The notes below the pieces were generated by a model. It was not told where the DNA came from, did not search any database, and saw only the letters and a program-made list of their open reading frames with translations. From positions 1-64,000 of the IMG/VR virus record IMGVR_UViG_3300044213_000051: a stretch of DNA of 64,000 nucleotides; one strand, written 5' to 3'. The stretch is from a virus. This document shows, one piece after another, positions 16,811-25,120 of the stretch (its first letter is position 1; the number at the start of each line of letters is the position of its first letter). Both the position numbers and the translations under genes were made by a program.

Positions 16811-17391
16811 ATATACTCCAACGGTAAAGTGGATTTCAAGTCATACATATAATCTTGTTTAACTGGAAGACCTGTATAAACAAAACTATATTTTTCTAAT
16901 ACAGGATAATACATTTCAATAGTATCCCGTTTTCTTTTGGCGTCAGTAAAAAACTTATCTCGTTCTTTTATTATTTCATTCTTTAAACCCTTTAGAGATT
17001 CTCCGTAAGAAAATAAAACTAGAACTGGATATGGGTGGTTGACGCTATCTCTATCATACATAGCAAACATAAACCCATCAATCTGATCAAAATGTTTAAA
17101 TCTAGACTCAGAAACGTCAAACTCAAAATATAAATTTTCAAGATTATATTTGTTTGTTGTTTTTCTGATAGTAGCGTTGACAGATTTATGTTCTACAGAA
17201 ATTAGACCAAGCTCTGGGCAAATACCATCTGCACCATATCTACCTTTCTTTTTAAGAATACTCGGAAAAACTGCCCGCATGTATTCAAATGACATAAATT
17301 CCCTCCAAGCATAATTGTCGTGGGGGTTTATGCCATATTTTAGTCTAAATTCTTCGGTCTGCTTTAATAGAGTTATTAAATCAGTAATCAT
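16807..17391 (-). CDS. Possible PD-(D/E)XK nuclease-like protein between gp44 and gp45
   Basis: A 194-residue protein not found between genes 45 and 44 of T4. It contains GADGICPELGLISVEHK (residues about 54-70): a D-G, then strand, then E-x-K, as in the active site of PD-(D/E)XK nucleases such as restriction and mobile endonucleases. The rest is basic alpha/beta sequence. Both ends overlap neighbours by 4 bases, so it is a stable member of the operon. The nuclease reading is inference from one short motif. Confidence 0.6.
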   Translation of the reverse strand: MITDLITLLKQTEEFRLKYGINPHDNYAWREFMSFEYMRAVFPSILKKKGRYGADGICPELGLISVEHKSVNATIRKTTNKYNLENLYFEFDVSESRFKHFDQIDGFMFAMYDRDSVNHPYPVLVLFSYGESLKGLKNEIIKERDKFFTDAKRKRDTIEMYYPVLEKYSFVYTGLPVKQDYMYDLKSTLPLEYI

Positions 17392-18047
17392 CCAGAGAAA
17401 GTAGAATCTGCTTCAACAGCTACGTAGTAAACTAAGTCACCAGCACCTTTGAAACGAGAGATCTTCTTGCTAGAGATGCTGACAGAATAGTCACCAGGAA
17501 GCATCTTCAAGTTTTCAACTTTCAAATTAACCTTGAATGTCTTATCAGTTTTACCAACAGGTTCGCTGAAATTATTACCAGTGGCATTTTTCTTATCACC
17601 AACAACTGCAGTGATAGTAGTACCATCACCAACGATAGACAAATCCTCAGAACGAAGAACGCCAGCAGTCTTACGAATCATATCCAACTGTTGGCTGGTT
17701 AACGTAAAGTCGATGTCAGAATCAGGGAATGTGATAGACTTAGTTGGAGCAACCAAAACGTCTGGAGCTGCACCAAAGTATTTGATGCTTTGACCATTCT
17801 GAGAGATTGTAACGAACTTATCATTGAACGTCAACTCAGGGTCTTCGAACACAGACATCGCACCCAAGAACTCATTCAAGTCGTAGATACCAAAATCTGC
17901 TGGGAAGGTTTCAGTTACAGTTGTATCAGCCATTACGTTTTTCTGAGACGAGATAGTTGACACTTTGTTACCAGACTTCAAAAGAAGATTGCTGTTAATA
18001 CCAGCAAAGTTTTTAATAAGGGTAACAGTTTCTTTAGAAAGTTTCAT
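17388..18047 (-). CDS. 45: Sliding clamp, T4 gp45-like
   Basis: Trimeric DNA polymerase clamp, which in T4 also activates late transcription with gp55 and gp33. The start KLSKETVTLIKNFAGINSNLLLKSG and the segment GIYDLNEFLGAMS are clearly gp45. The upstream frame extends to 18071, but the ATG at 18047 has TGGAG 7 bases upstream and matches the T4 start (219 residues). It is preceded by a consensus promoter, which fits high expression. Confidence 0.95.
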   Translation of the reverse strand: MKLSKETVTLIKNFAGINSNLLLKSGNKVSTISSQKNVMADTTVTETFPADFGIYDLNEFLGAMSVFEDPELTFNDKFVTISQNGQSIKYFGAAPDVLVAPTKSITFPDSDIDFTLTSQQLDMIRKTAGVLRSEDLSIVGDGTTITAVVGDKKNATGNNFSEPVGKTDKTFKVNLKVENLKMLPGDYSVSISSKKISRFKGAGDLVYYVAVEADSTFSG

Positions 18048-18087
18048 TATATTTCTCCATGTAATTAACACATAATATGTATAAAAA

Positions 18088-18116
18088 ATTATACTTCATT
18101 TGAATCATTTTGTCAA
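18088..18116 (-). promoter_or_regulatory. Consensus sigma70 promoter of the gp45 unit
   Basis: TTGACA (18111-18116), 17-bp spacer and TATAAT (18088-18093) on the minus strand. The leader to gp45 is about 35 bases and AT-rich. Confidence 0.9.
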
Positions 18117-18162
18117 ATTTTTATATTCTTTAAACTTGTCAACCAATTCTTGGTGACGTTTA

Positions 18163-18513
18163 TCACTCCTTTGAATATTTCACATCATGTTCATACAGAA
18201 ACATCAGACAACACATTGCATGCGCCAAATGGTTCTTACCAGTTTCAGGGTCGTTTTGTTCACCCTCTTTCCATGCCCAGAGATGCCTTTGCATTGCGTC
18301 AAAGTATCTACGTTTTGAGTCAGGAACCACCTTCCAATTATCTGGTTCGTATTTCTCCGCACCAAATGTCAGGATTTCTACAGTAGCTTTCAAAGCCAGT
18401 GGCGGGACAAGACCATATTGTAACTTACCACCATCAAACTTTCTACCGCCAGTCGTAGCGTTTTGACTCGCCTTAACCTTATCTTTTACTGTAACAATCG
18501 TATCTTTTGCCAT
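18163..18513 (-). CDS. dATP/dGTP diphosphohydrolase-like protein (DUF5664/MazZ-type)
   Basis: A 116-residue protein with GGRKFDGGKLQYGLVPPLAL, FGAEKYEPDNWK, FDAMQRHLWAWKEGE and NHLAHAMCCLMFLYEHD, the motif order of the phage DUF5664 family (dATP/dGTP diphosphohydrolase N-terminal domain), related to MazG and MazZ. The helical EKY and HLAH motifs would supply metal ligands. In phage S-2L a member supplies precursor for 2-aminoadenine DNA, but the family is widespread and no PurZ is seen here. ATG at 18513 is chosen for its GGAGG at 5-6 bases. Confidence 0.8.
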   Translation of the reverse strand: MAKDTIVTVKDKVKASQNATTGGRKFDGGKLQYGLVPPLALKATVEILTFGAEKYEPDNWKVVPDSKRRYFDAMQRHLWAWKEGEQNDPETGKNHLAHAMCCLMFLYEHDVKYSKE

Positions 18514-18533
18514 TATTCCTCCAGTGAAATGAC

Positions 18534-18560
18534 GAATGGACACTCAGAGAATGTCCATTC
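18534..18560 (-). other. Perfect 9-bp intercistronic hairpin
   Basis: GAATGGACA (18534-18542) and TGTCCATTC (18552-18560) are exact inverted repeats around a 9-base loop, between the helix-turn-helix gene and the diphosphohydrolase gene. There is no U-run, so a processing, stability or attenuation role is more likely than termination. Confidence 0.6.
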
Positions 18561-18572
18561 ATAACTCACTGA

Positions 18573-18836
18573 TTAGCGTTGTGCAGTGAACACTTGTGCA
18601 CCACCAACAGCATTGGCGATAGCAACAATACGCTTGCTTGGTGCACCGATACGGTACTTAGTAGTCTTAGTACCATTCGCCAACTTAGCAGGATTTGCAT
18701 AGATGCAATGACCTTGACTGCGCAATTGGTGGATTGCGTCATGTGGATTCTTCAAACCAAATGAACCAGCAATCTGTTTAGCTGTAACTTGCGCACCTGA
18801 TTGCAAATAAGACAACAACTTTGCTTGTTTAGACAT
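18573..18836 (-). CDS. Helix-turn-helix DNA-binding protein
   Basis: An 87-residue protein: KLLSYLQSGAQVTAKQIAGSFGLKNPHDAIHQLRSQGHCIYA is a winged-helix module with the recognition helix at NPHDAIHQLRSQG, and the wing contains TKTTKYRIG. Similar small proteins occur in T4-like aquatic phages, and a regulatory role is likely but no operator can be named. ATG at 18836 has GGAG at 7 bases. It sits downstream of a terminator with no own promoter visible, so it may depend on read-through. Confidence 0.8.
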   Translation of the reverse strand: MSKQAKLLSYLQSGAQVTAKQIAGSFGLKNPHDAIHQLRSQGHCIYANPAKLANGTKTTKYRIGAPSKRIVAIANAVGGAQVFTAQR

Positions 18837-18863
18837 AATATCTCCATAATTAACCATCGTAAA

Positions 18864-18904
18864 ATAAAAAATCGGAAAGGGCGATGGCAGTTACCCAATC
18901 CGAT
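18864..18904 (-). terminator. Rho-independent terminator
   Basis: On the minus strand ATCGGA-tt-GGG ... CCC-tt-TCCGAT pairs (18899-18904 with 18871-18876, and the inner GGG/CCC), followed by TTTTTTATTTT. It directly follows the stop of the 144-residue gene. Confidence 0.8.
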
Positions 18905-18912
18905 CGAAAAAC

Positions 18913-19347
18913 TTAAACCTCGATACCGTTCTCACGGAGAATTTGATTGAAGTCTTCAACTTCCTCATCTTCAATGTAAGATTCATCTACGATTTTTTGT
19001 AGGCGAGATTGCTCTAGTTCAGTATCTGTTTTAACAGAAACTTTCTTAGCCTTAGGAGTTTTCACAATTTTAGTTTTAGGTTGCGCAGGTTGAGCGAAGC
19101 TAGACAACTGCGCATCAGTTGGCCAAGGCATTTCGTATTGACCACGACCAACACGATTGCTTGACTGCAACCAATTAGGATAACCCAACTTCTCACCAGA
19201 AGCAGAACGAGAGTCCTTCATCTTGTAGTAAGCAGCATGAATCTGCTTGGCTCCAAGGGTTTTCTCAGAACGATACTCAGGGAAAAGTTCCAGAGTACGA
19301 ACGATAAAGGTCTTTTGGGATTTGGTAAGATCAGCAAATTTCAACAT
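18913..19347 (-). CDS. Hypothetical protein with its own strong promoter (144 aa)
   Basis: N-terminal half: LKFADLTKSQKTFIVRTLELFPEY then YPNWLQSSNRVGRGQYEMPWPTD, which resembles the N-terminal extension of the CobS-like protein next door (FPSWLMVNKAGRGLYTID); both may be a small DNA- or protein-binding module. C-terminal half: Lys/Thr linker and an acidic helix (ESYIEDEEVEDFNQIL). It is a single-gene unit between a consensus promoter and a terminator, so it is probably made in quantity. Function unknown. Confidence 0.7.
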   Translation of the reverse strand: MLKFADLTKSQKTFIVRTLELFPEYRSEKTLGAKQIHAAYYKMKDSRSASGEKLGYPNWLQSSNRVGRGQYEMPWPTDAQLSSFAQPAQPKTKIVKTPKAKKVSVKTDTELEQSRLQKIVDESYIEDEEVEDFNQILRENGIEV

Positions 19348-19389
19348 AATATATTTCCTTTTCAACAAAGAGTTTCAACTACAATAATA

Positions 19390-19418
19390 ATTATACTACA
19401 AACAGGGTTATTTGTCAA
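19390..19418 (-). promoter_or_regulatory. Consensus sigma70 promoter
   Basis: TTGACA (19413-19418), 17-bp spacer and TATAAT (19390-19395) on the minus strand, serving the 144-residue gene; AAGGA lies before its ATG. Confidence 0.9.
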
Positions 19419-19453
19419 GTCTTTTTTCAAATAACCTTGCAACCTGTAGGGGA

Positions 19454-20617
19454 TTAGAATGGCACCTCTGCACTAGGAGCTACAGGGACTTCCTGAACCA
19501 CAGGTGGAACTGGTTCTGGGTTTGATACCTTCTCGAACAGATCCAAGAACGCAGCTTTTGTTGCAACATCAAAACGATTGCAGCAAAGTTCAACAGCTTT
19601 CTTAGTGTTTTTGAAGATTGCAAAGGCACGAACGATGTGGATCATACGACGAGTAGTGATAGTTTCATCAACACCACCATCCTCGAAAGTGCGACGAATT
19701 GCTTCAGCCCACTTGACGAGAGTTTCAGCAAACTCTTGATTCTCACATCCATAAGTCTGCATAAGGTTTGTGATAATCTTCACTTCTACCTTTGCGTTTG
19801 GATATTCTTGGTTGAAAGTCACAGCGAATCGTTCCAAGAATGCTTCGTTCAACACGTTGGTACCAATGTAACGACCATCATCGCTACCTTTACCTTTAGT
19901 GTTGGCAGTAGCCATAATGTTAAAACCCTCGGCAGGAACAATCATCTCATTCTTCAGTTTGAAGTAATAAGGTTTACCCTCGAGAACAGGTTGTAAACAC
20001 AACAGAGTGTTAGCTGAACCAGCATCAATCTCATCAAGCAATAGAGTGCAGCCAGTACGCATAGCGATTAGCACTGGACCCTCAACGATTTCTACGTTAC
20101 CGTCTTCAAGGGTTTTAGAACCAATCAACTGATCTTCGTCAGTCATCATGTTCAAGTTTACACGAATCAAAGGACGTTTGTGTTTCGCACAAATCTGTTC
20201 AACCATAGTAGACTTACCGTTACCTGTCGGACCAGAGATATATGCTGGGTAGAAAATCTTAGACTTGATAATGTTCTCAAGATCTGAGTAGTTTCCGAAT
20301 GGCACAAAATTTGGATCCTTCTTAGGAATCAAAGAGCTGACGTTAGTATAATCCACAGTAAAAGATTCCACAGGTTCAACAGGTTTCAAAGCAGTATTTC
20401 CAACAGCAGGCGCAGTTTTGCCGCCATCAATCGTATACAATCCACGACCAGCTTTATTTACCATTAGCCAGCTTGGGAATTTTTTGGTGCCAAGGGCATC
20501 CATAGTTTCCATAAGTTGCGCACGAGAAACTACACCATTGGTAAAAACATCAGGATGTAGTTCGGTCAACTTAGACTCGAAAGAACTAACAAAACCAGAA
20601 TCAAAATTTGCCATCAT
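19454..20617 (-). CDS. cobS: CobS-like MoxR-type AAA+ ATPase
   Basis: A 387-residue ATPase. Walker A is GPTGNGKST (129-137), Walker B is CTLLLDEIDAG, followed by sensor 1 (FNIMATANTKGKG) and the arginine finger region (LNEAFLERF). Annotated as CobS, the cobaltochelatase subunit, in cyanophages, but no other cobalamin gene is present. The next gene encodes a metalloprotease/VWA protein, the same pairing as MoxR-VWA chaperone systems, so remodelling of a protein complex is at least as likely as cobalt insertion. The N-terminal 60 residues form an additional module with GRGLYTID. Confidence 0.85.
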   Translation of the reverse strand: MMANFDSGFVSSFESKLTELHPDVFTNGVVSRAQLMETMDALGTKKFPSWLMVNKAGRGLYTIDGGKTAPAVGNTALKPVEPVESFTVDYTNVSSLIPKKDPNFVPFGNYSDLENIIKSKIFYPAYISGPTGNGKSTMVEQICAKHKRPLIRVNLNMMTDEDQLIGSKTLEDGNVEIVEGPVLIAMRTGCTLLLDEIDAGSANTLLCLQPVLEGKPYYFKLKNEMIVPAEGFNIMATANTKGKGSDDGRYIGTNVLNEAFLERFAVTFNQEYPNAKVEVKIITNLMQTYGCENQEFAETLVKWAEAIRRTFEDGGVDETITTRRMIHIVRAFAIFKNTKKAVELCCNRFDVATKAAFLDLFEKVSNPEPVPPVVQEVPVAPSAEVPF

Positions 20618-20667
20618 TCACTCACTTTCATAATAAAACAACTTACAATTCAACTTTCCATACAATA

Positions 20668-20696
20668 ATTATACCTGATTATTGAATTATTGTCAA
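20668..20696 (-). promoter_or_regulatory. Consensus sigma70 promoter of cobS
   Basis: TTGACA (20691-20696), 17-bp spacer and TATAAT (20668-20673) on the minus strand. The spacer ends AATCAGG, as does that of the cobT promoter. Confidence 0.9.
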
Positions 20697-20726
20697 TACC
20701 CCATGGGATCCTTTACAGGTAAGGGT

Positions 20727-20752
20727 CTAAAAGACCCTACACCCTGTAGGGT
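20727..20752 (-). terminator. Rho-independent terminator after cobT
   Basis: 8-bp stem ACCCTACA/TGTAGGGT (20734-20741 with 20745-20752), 3-base loop, then CTTTT on the minus strand. The stem begins inside the cobT stop codon. Confidence 0.8.
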
Positions 20753-22926
20753 TATGCAACATAGCCAATAAACTGGTTCAGTAAAACTCGGCTGGTCTTT
20801 TTACCAGACATAACCTTTGTAAACTGACGAGCAATTTGCTTGGCTGTATGCTTTTCTTCAACTTCCACTTCAGCATCTTCCGTTTTCAAAGAGTTGATTG
20901 GAATGATAAACAAATCATCACGACCACTGTTCTTGATAGAAGAAAACCCCTGATCACGAAAATCTTTTCTCATATTTTCAATCATGTTGAACATACTACC
21001 GTTGAATCCTGGGATATTAGAATTAACAACAGCTTGTAAATCATTACGATGGTTTCTTGTGACGTAGAAACCAACAGTCGTAACACCATAACGATCTTTA
21101 ATCATACGAATCAACGATTCAGTTTGAATATTAGAATACCGTGAGAAGTTATAAGTTTTCTTCGTAACTGGATCCACCAGAAAATGTTTCTGTTGAATCT
21201 TAGTATACTTACCTTGATCATCATAAACATAACGATGATCGTCCAAAGCATAACGAGAAGAACTGTGTGGATATAAAGGACTACCCTCACCATCGGTCAA
21301 CGTGATGAACGAAAGTTTCTCCACATTATTTGCGGAAACAAACTTAGGAATATACTTTAACATATACGCAAGTGCTTCGTTAAGTGGAGTTCCACTCAAA
21401 CTATAATCGAAAGATTTAGAACGTTGGAATTTCCAGAAACACAACAATCTACGAACCATTGTATTAAACTCAACACTACTCATCTTGTTAGACAACAATT
21501 CAAGCAAAGCAAATGTTTGTCTACCATTATTCAAAGTTCCATCAGCACGTCCTTGGCAGCCGAGTTCTGCTTGTTTAACCCTTTCTTCGTATGTAAAATC
21601 GCGGAAAATGTCATACTGCGAACTAAAGGCAAATACCTGATATGGAATCTGAGCACGATGACAGAACATAGCCAAGGTAACAACCTGTTCGATTGTTTCT
21701 TGAATCACGTTTTGCATAGAACCAGACCAATCGAGTAAGAAAACCATGCCATGGTTTTTACCTTGTGGAATAGTAGTAACACGTTTGAACAAATCGTCGT
21801 TTAGTTTGTAAGACCAAACCTTACGCATGTCCAACTGACCAATCTTCGATGTTTGAGCACGTTTGTATAAAGTCGCACTCTTACGCATCTCAAACTCTTT
21901 GATTAGATAGTTAACAATACGTGAAGAATTCAATTTGAATTTGTCAAGAGTTTCTTTCTGTTTATTACCATAGTCAGGGTCTGTGTATATTTCATCGGTT
22001 TCAGTGGTTTCAGAAATAACTTTCTTGAATGGGACAATTGGGTCGAACGTGTAAGAATCATCAACTTGATAATACAAGATTTCTGTTTTATCGTCAGCCA
22101 ACTCTTCAAGTTTCTTAGACAACATTTTGTCTGTCTTGGTTTCCAACTCAGAGTCAAGTTTCTGTTCTATTTGTTCTTCAGAAGATCTACCCAAAGAAGG
22201 TTGTTTTTTATCGTTATTATCGAAACCATCGTCCTCAGAAGTTTCGTTTGTGTCTTCAATATCAGAGTCGTCAAATGATCCAGAGAAATCTTCATCAATT
22301 TCGTCAAGGTCACCAAAATCGTCATCACCCTCTAACAGTTCTGGTTCTTCAGCAAGACCCTGTTCAATTTTCTTGCGCAACTCTTCACGTGAATACGCAT
22401 AAATTTCGTTGGCCAATTCAAGAACATCATCAACAGTTTCAGTGCGTTCGGCACGATCAACGAAATTCTTTTCGCCGATGCTGAATTTTACACCACAACC
22501 ATATCCAGCTTTAAAGTAAAGGTTGATTTTATCAATCAACAACATCGCATTCATGTCAGATTTCTGAACACCAAAAAAGTCTTTCTCGTTGAGTTCTTTG
22601 TAACCCTCGGACATTGTTTTGCGAATACCAGGATATTTACGCTTGATCAACTTCTCGATGCGAACGTCTTCGAGGATGTTTAGATAACCCATAATCTTAG
22701 GGTTGTTTTTGATCGGCTCGAAATACTCTTCAGTTGTATACAATGCATGACCAACTTCGTGACCAACAAGCATACCCTCTACCACAGGGGACATTTCTTT
22801 CCACATAGGTAGGGTTAGCACACGGGACTTAACATCGAACGATGCAGTTTGGGTTCTTGCTCGGCGAACACTGATGTTCTCAGTGGCGAGTAGTTTTGCA
22901 GAAAGGTCAACAGCGTTTATTTTCAT
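20752..22926 (-). CDS. cobT: CobT-like protein: zinc-metallopeptidase motif plus von Willebrand A domain
   Basis: A 724-residue protein. Near the N-terminus GHEVGHALYT contains HExxH (about residues 56-60), as in zinc peptidases. A long acidic linker follows (about residues 210-260, Asp/Glu/Ser-rich). The C-terminal third is a VWA domain with MIDAS motif DWSGSM, then SGTPLNEALAYM and ITLTDGEGSP. This is the partner type for MoxR/CobS ATPases. The ATG at 22926 with GAGG upstream is preferred to the TTG at 22932. It has its own promoter and terminator, so the pair is separately controlled. Substrate unknown. Confidence 0.85.
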   Translation of the reverse strand: MKINAVDLSAKLLATENISVRRARTQTASFDVKSRVLTLPMWKEMSPVVEGMLVGHEVGHALYTTEEYFEPIKNNPKIMGYLNILEDVRIEKLIKRKYPGIRKTMSEGYKELNEKDFFGVQKSDMNAMLLIDKINLYFKAGYGCGVKFSIGEKNFVDRAERTETVDDVLELANEIYAYSREELRKKIEQGLAEEPELLEGDDDFGDLDEIDEDFSGSFDDSDIEDTNETSEDDGFDNNDKKQPSLGRSSEEQIEQKLDSELETKTDKMLSKKLEELADDKTEILYYQVDDSYTFDPIVPFKKVISETTETDEIYTDPDYGNKQKETLDKFKLNSSRIVNYLIKEFEMRKSATLYKRAQTSKIGQLDMRKVWSYKLNDDLFKRVTTIPQGKNHGMVFLLDWSGSMQNVIQETIEQVVTLAMFCHRAQIPYQVFAFSSQYDIFRDFTYEERVKQAELGCQGRADGTLNNGRQTFALLELLSNKMSSVEFNTMVRRLLCFWKFQRSKSFDYSLSGTPLNEALAYMLKYIPKFVSANNVEKLSFITLTDGEGSPLYPHSSSRYALDDHRYVYDDQGKYTKIQQKHFLVDPVTKKTYNFSRYSNIQTESLIRMIKDRYGVTTVGFYVTRNHRNDLQAVVNSNIPGFNGSMFNMIENMRKDFRDQGFSSIKNSGRDDLFIIPINSLKTEDAEVEVEEKHTAKQIARQFTKVMSGKKTSRVLLNQFIGYVA

Positions 22927-22950
22927 AATCAATTCCTCATTATAAGAGTA

Positions 22951-22979
22951 ATTATGCCTGATTATGTGTTTTTTGTCAA
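22951..22979 (-). promoter_or_regulatory. sigma70 promoter of cobT
   Basis: TTGACA (22974-22979), 17-bp spacer and CATAAT (22951-22956) on the minus strand. Confidence 0.85.
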
Positions 22980-23018
22980 GGACTATTTTTAGCCCTCGTA
23001 AGTCGTTGATTTATAATG

Positions 23019-23046
23019 AAAAAATAACCCTACAGGACGTAGGGTT
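23019..23046 (-). terminator. Rho-independent terminator after gp46
   Basis: 8-bp stem AACCCTAC/GTAGGGTT (23026-23033 with 23039-23046), 5-base loop and ATTTTTT on the minus strand; it overlaps the gp46 stop and ends the gp55-gp47-gp46 unit. Confidence 0.88.
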
Positions 23047-24757
23047 ATACAATTACGGAGAACTCGTTTCTCTTCTCAAATCTGATTACAGACCTGAATT
23101 TGTCGAAAAGTTGGTCACCCTTGTGACTTATAACGAAGATGTTGGACTTGTCACCGAACTGGTTCATAAGGTTTAGGAAGTAGTCGGTTCCAGCTGTATC
23201 CAATGATGAGTCAAAAATCTCATCCAGCAGCAATAGGTTTGTATTGACTGAGTTCTTCATCTTGGCAATTTGTCTCCATGTAAAGAGGATGGCTAAGTCA
23301 ATACGCATCTTCTCACCCTCTGAGAAACTTGCGTAAGTAAACTCGTCACGATGGCGTGACTTAACGATCTCGTTAAACGACTCATCAAGTTCAAAATGAA
23401 TATAAGCATCCATTGCATTAAGATACTTATTGATCAACTTGTTCATCGCTGGTAAATACTCACGAATGATCGCAGTCTTAATCCCAGTGTCTTTCAACAA
23501 AATAGAAGCAACTTCCTCAAGGTTTCGTTTCTCGTTAAGTAATGTTTTCGCAGTAATCTTATCGAGTGCATCTTGAGCCAAATCTTTTAACTTACGTTTC
23601 TCTTCATCAATGTTTGTTGTATCATTCTTCGCTGTTTGAATCTCTGATTCAAGGCTACCATTTTGTTTATTGAGTAACGTGATTGTGGAATTTTTTGTTG
23701 ATAGCTCAATGTTTTTCTCTGTGATTTTTTCAACGATGGAGTTAATACGCTCCAGGTCAGCATTAAGTTTTTGTAAGACTGTGGTAAGATCTTCGACTTT
23801 TGAATTATTCTCCGCAAGTTTACTCTCAAGATCTTGAATGATTTTCGACTTATGATCTTCTGGGATGTCTTGACTGCATGACGGACATACTTCATGCTCT
23901 GAAAAAAATTCACTGTGTAGTTCACAGGTTTCGACTTTTTGTAACAACTTTGACTTAAGAGTTTTTGCCTTTTCGATATCTTCAGCAATTCGTTTCTTAT
24001 CCGCAATCCCTGTTTTAAGTGACTCGATCTCCGAAACGATTTGCTCAATCTCGCTCTCTGTCTTAGCCACTTCAGCATTGTTAGCAACAATCTTTGCTTG
24101 GATGCTTTCGATTGCTGTGGTCTTGGCTTCGGTAATCGTTTTGATGATTGTTTGCTGAGACTCAACTTTATCTTTTGCGCTCTTGATTTCACTCTCTGTT
24201 CTGTTAATAGCATCTTTAGTTTCCTGCGCTTTCTCTTTCAATAACTGATTCATTATTGAAAAGATTTTAATATCCAAGATATCTTCAATAACTTCTCTAC
24301 GTTGGTGAGATGGAAGTTGCATGAATGGAACAAATGAAGCTGATCCGAGGATAACAACTTGTGTGAAGGTCTTGTAATTTAGACGTAGAATTTGTTGCTC
24401 AAGAACTTTCTGATAGTCACGTGATGCAGCATCTTGATTGAGCATGACGCCATCACACCAAATTTCAAATACGTTTGGTTTGATACCACGAATGATTTTA
24501 TATTCTTTGTTCCCAACATTAAATTCAATGGTGACTAAACAGTTCTTCCCATTGATTGAGTTAATCAACTGTCCCTTGTTAATGTTACGAAATGGTTTTC
24601 CAAACAACGAAAAACACAATGCGTCTAAGATTGTGCTCTTACCTTCGCCATTCTTACCAATGATTAAAGTTGTTGGTGACTTATCTAACAGTACTTTATT
24701 AGCAGAGTTACCAGTAGATAAAAAATTTTTCCACTGAACAGAACGAAAAATGATCAC
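23045..24757 (-). CDS. 46: Recombination nuclease subunit, T4 gp46-like (SbcC/Rad50 family)
   Basis: ABC-type ATPase that with gp47 resects DNA ends for recombination. Walker A is GKNGEGKST near residue 35. Long coiled coils flank a zinc hook CPSC (about residue 290), and the C-terminal ABC signature SEGEKMRIDLAI and Walker B LLLLDEIFDSSLD complete the second ATPase half. 570 residues, as in T4 (560). Gene order 47-(small gene)-46 is conserved. Confidence 0.96.
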   Translation of the reverse strand: MIIFRSVQWKNFLSTGNSANKVLLDKSPTTLIIGKNGEGKSTILDALCFSLFGKPFRNINKGQLINSINGKNCLVTIEFNVGNKEYKIIRGIKPNVFEIWCDGVMLNQDAASRDYQKVLEQQILRLNYKTFTQVVILGSASFVPFMQLPSHQRREVIEDILDIKIFSIMNQLLKEKAQETKDAINRTESEIKSAKDKVESQQTIIKTITEAKTTAIESIQAKIVANNAEVAKTESEIEQIVSEIESLKTGIADKKRIAEDIEKAKTLKSKLLQKVETCELHSEFFSEHEVCPSCSQDIPEDHKSKIIQDLESKLAENNSKVEDLTTVLQKLNADLERINSIVEKITEKNIELSTKNSTITLLNKQNGSLESEIQTAKNDTTNIDEEKRKLKDLAQDALDKITAKTLLNEKRNLEEVASILLKDTGIKTAIIREYLPAMNKLINKYLNAMDAYIHFELDESFNEIVKSRHRDEFTYASFSEGEKMRIDLAILFTWRQIAKMKNSVNTNLLLLDEIFDSSLDTAGTDYFLNLMNQFGDKSNIFVISHKGDQLFDKFRSVIRFEKRNEFSVIV

Positions 24758-24760
24758 TGT

Positions 24761-25120
24761 TTATTTACCTTTAATAATATTATCTTTCCACTCCCAACCA
24801 AGAATTAACTTAGTAAAGATTCTATGTAAAAAATTCGGTTTGGTTTTACGACCAACAGACATATTTGGTGTCACTTTCCAAGAACCAACAGCACCATCTG
24901 GTAATACTTGGAAGTCCTGATAATTTGGACTAACAGTAGCCCAAGTGACAGCACCATTAGCAGCAAGAGTTAATCCTGTTCCAGATGTAAGAGTAATAGA
25001 ACTCGCTGCCCATTGCTTACGTTGTTCCTCTTGATATCGTTCACAAGGTGTATAATCTAAATCAAGATTTACTTGCTCAGTTAATGGCCAAAAGAACGGG
25101 ATCTCTTGTTGATGCATCAT
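24761..25120 (-). CDS. Hypothetical protein inserted between gp47 and gp46 (119 aa)
   Basis: Begins MHQQEIPFFWPLTEQVNLDLDYTPCERY, with a middle rich in Thr, Gly and Ser (SSITLTSGTGLTLAANGAVTW) that looks like a beta structural or fibre-type repeat, and a C-terminus basic and aromatic (FLHRIFTKLILGWEWKDN). It overlaps the gp47 stop by 4 bases and lies 3 bases before gp46. In T4 this position holds other small genes. Function unknown; the beta-rich middle is odd for a replication operon. Confidence 0.65.
   Translation of the reverse strand: MMHQQEIPFFWPLTEQVNLDLDYTPCERYQEEQRKQWAASSITLTSGTGLTLAANGAVTWATVSPNYQDFQVLPDGAVGSWKVTPNMSVGRKTKPNFLHRIFTKLILGWEWKDNIIKGK

Noticed and set aside
19454-22926. 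True cobaltochelatase for cobalamin synthesis
   Set aside because: No CobN or other pathway gene is visible, and the protein layout fits MoxR-VWA systems equally well; names kept only by convention.
23587-24213. A 208-codon minus-strand frame within gp46
   Set aside because: It lies in another frame of the gp46 coiled coil, is extremely Lys/Arg/Ser-rich and has no start signal; a frame shadow.
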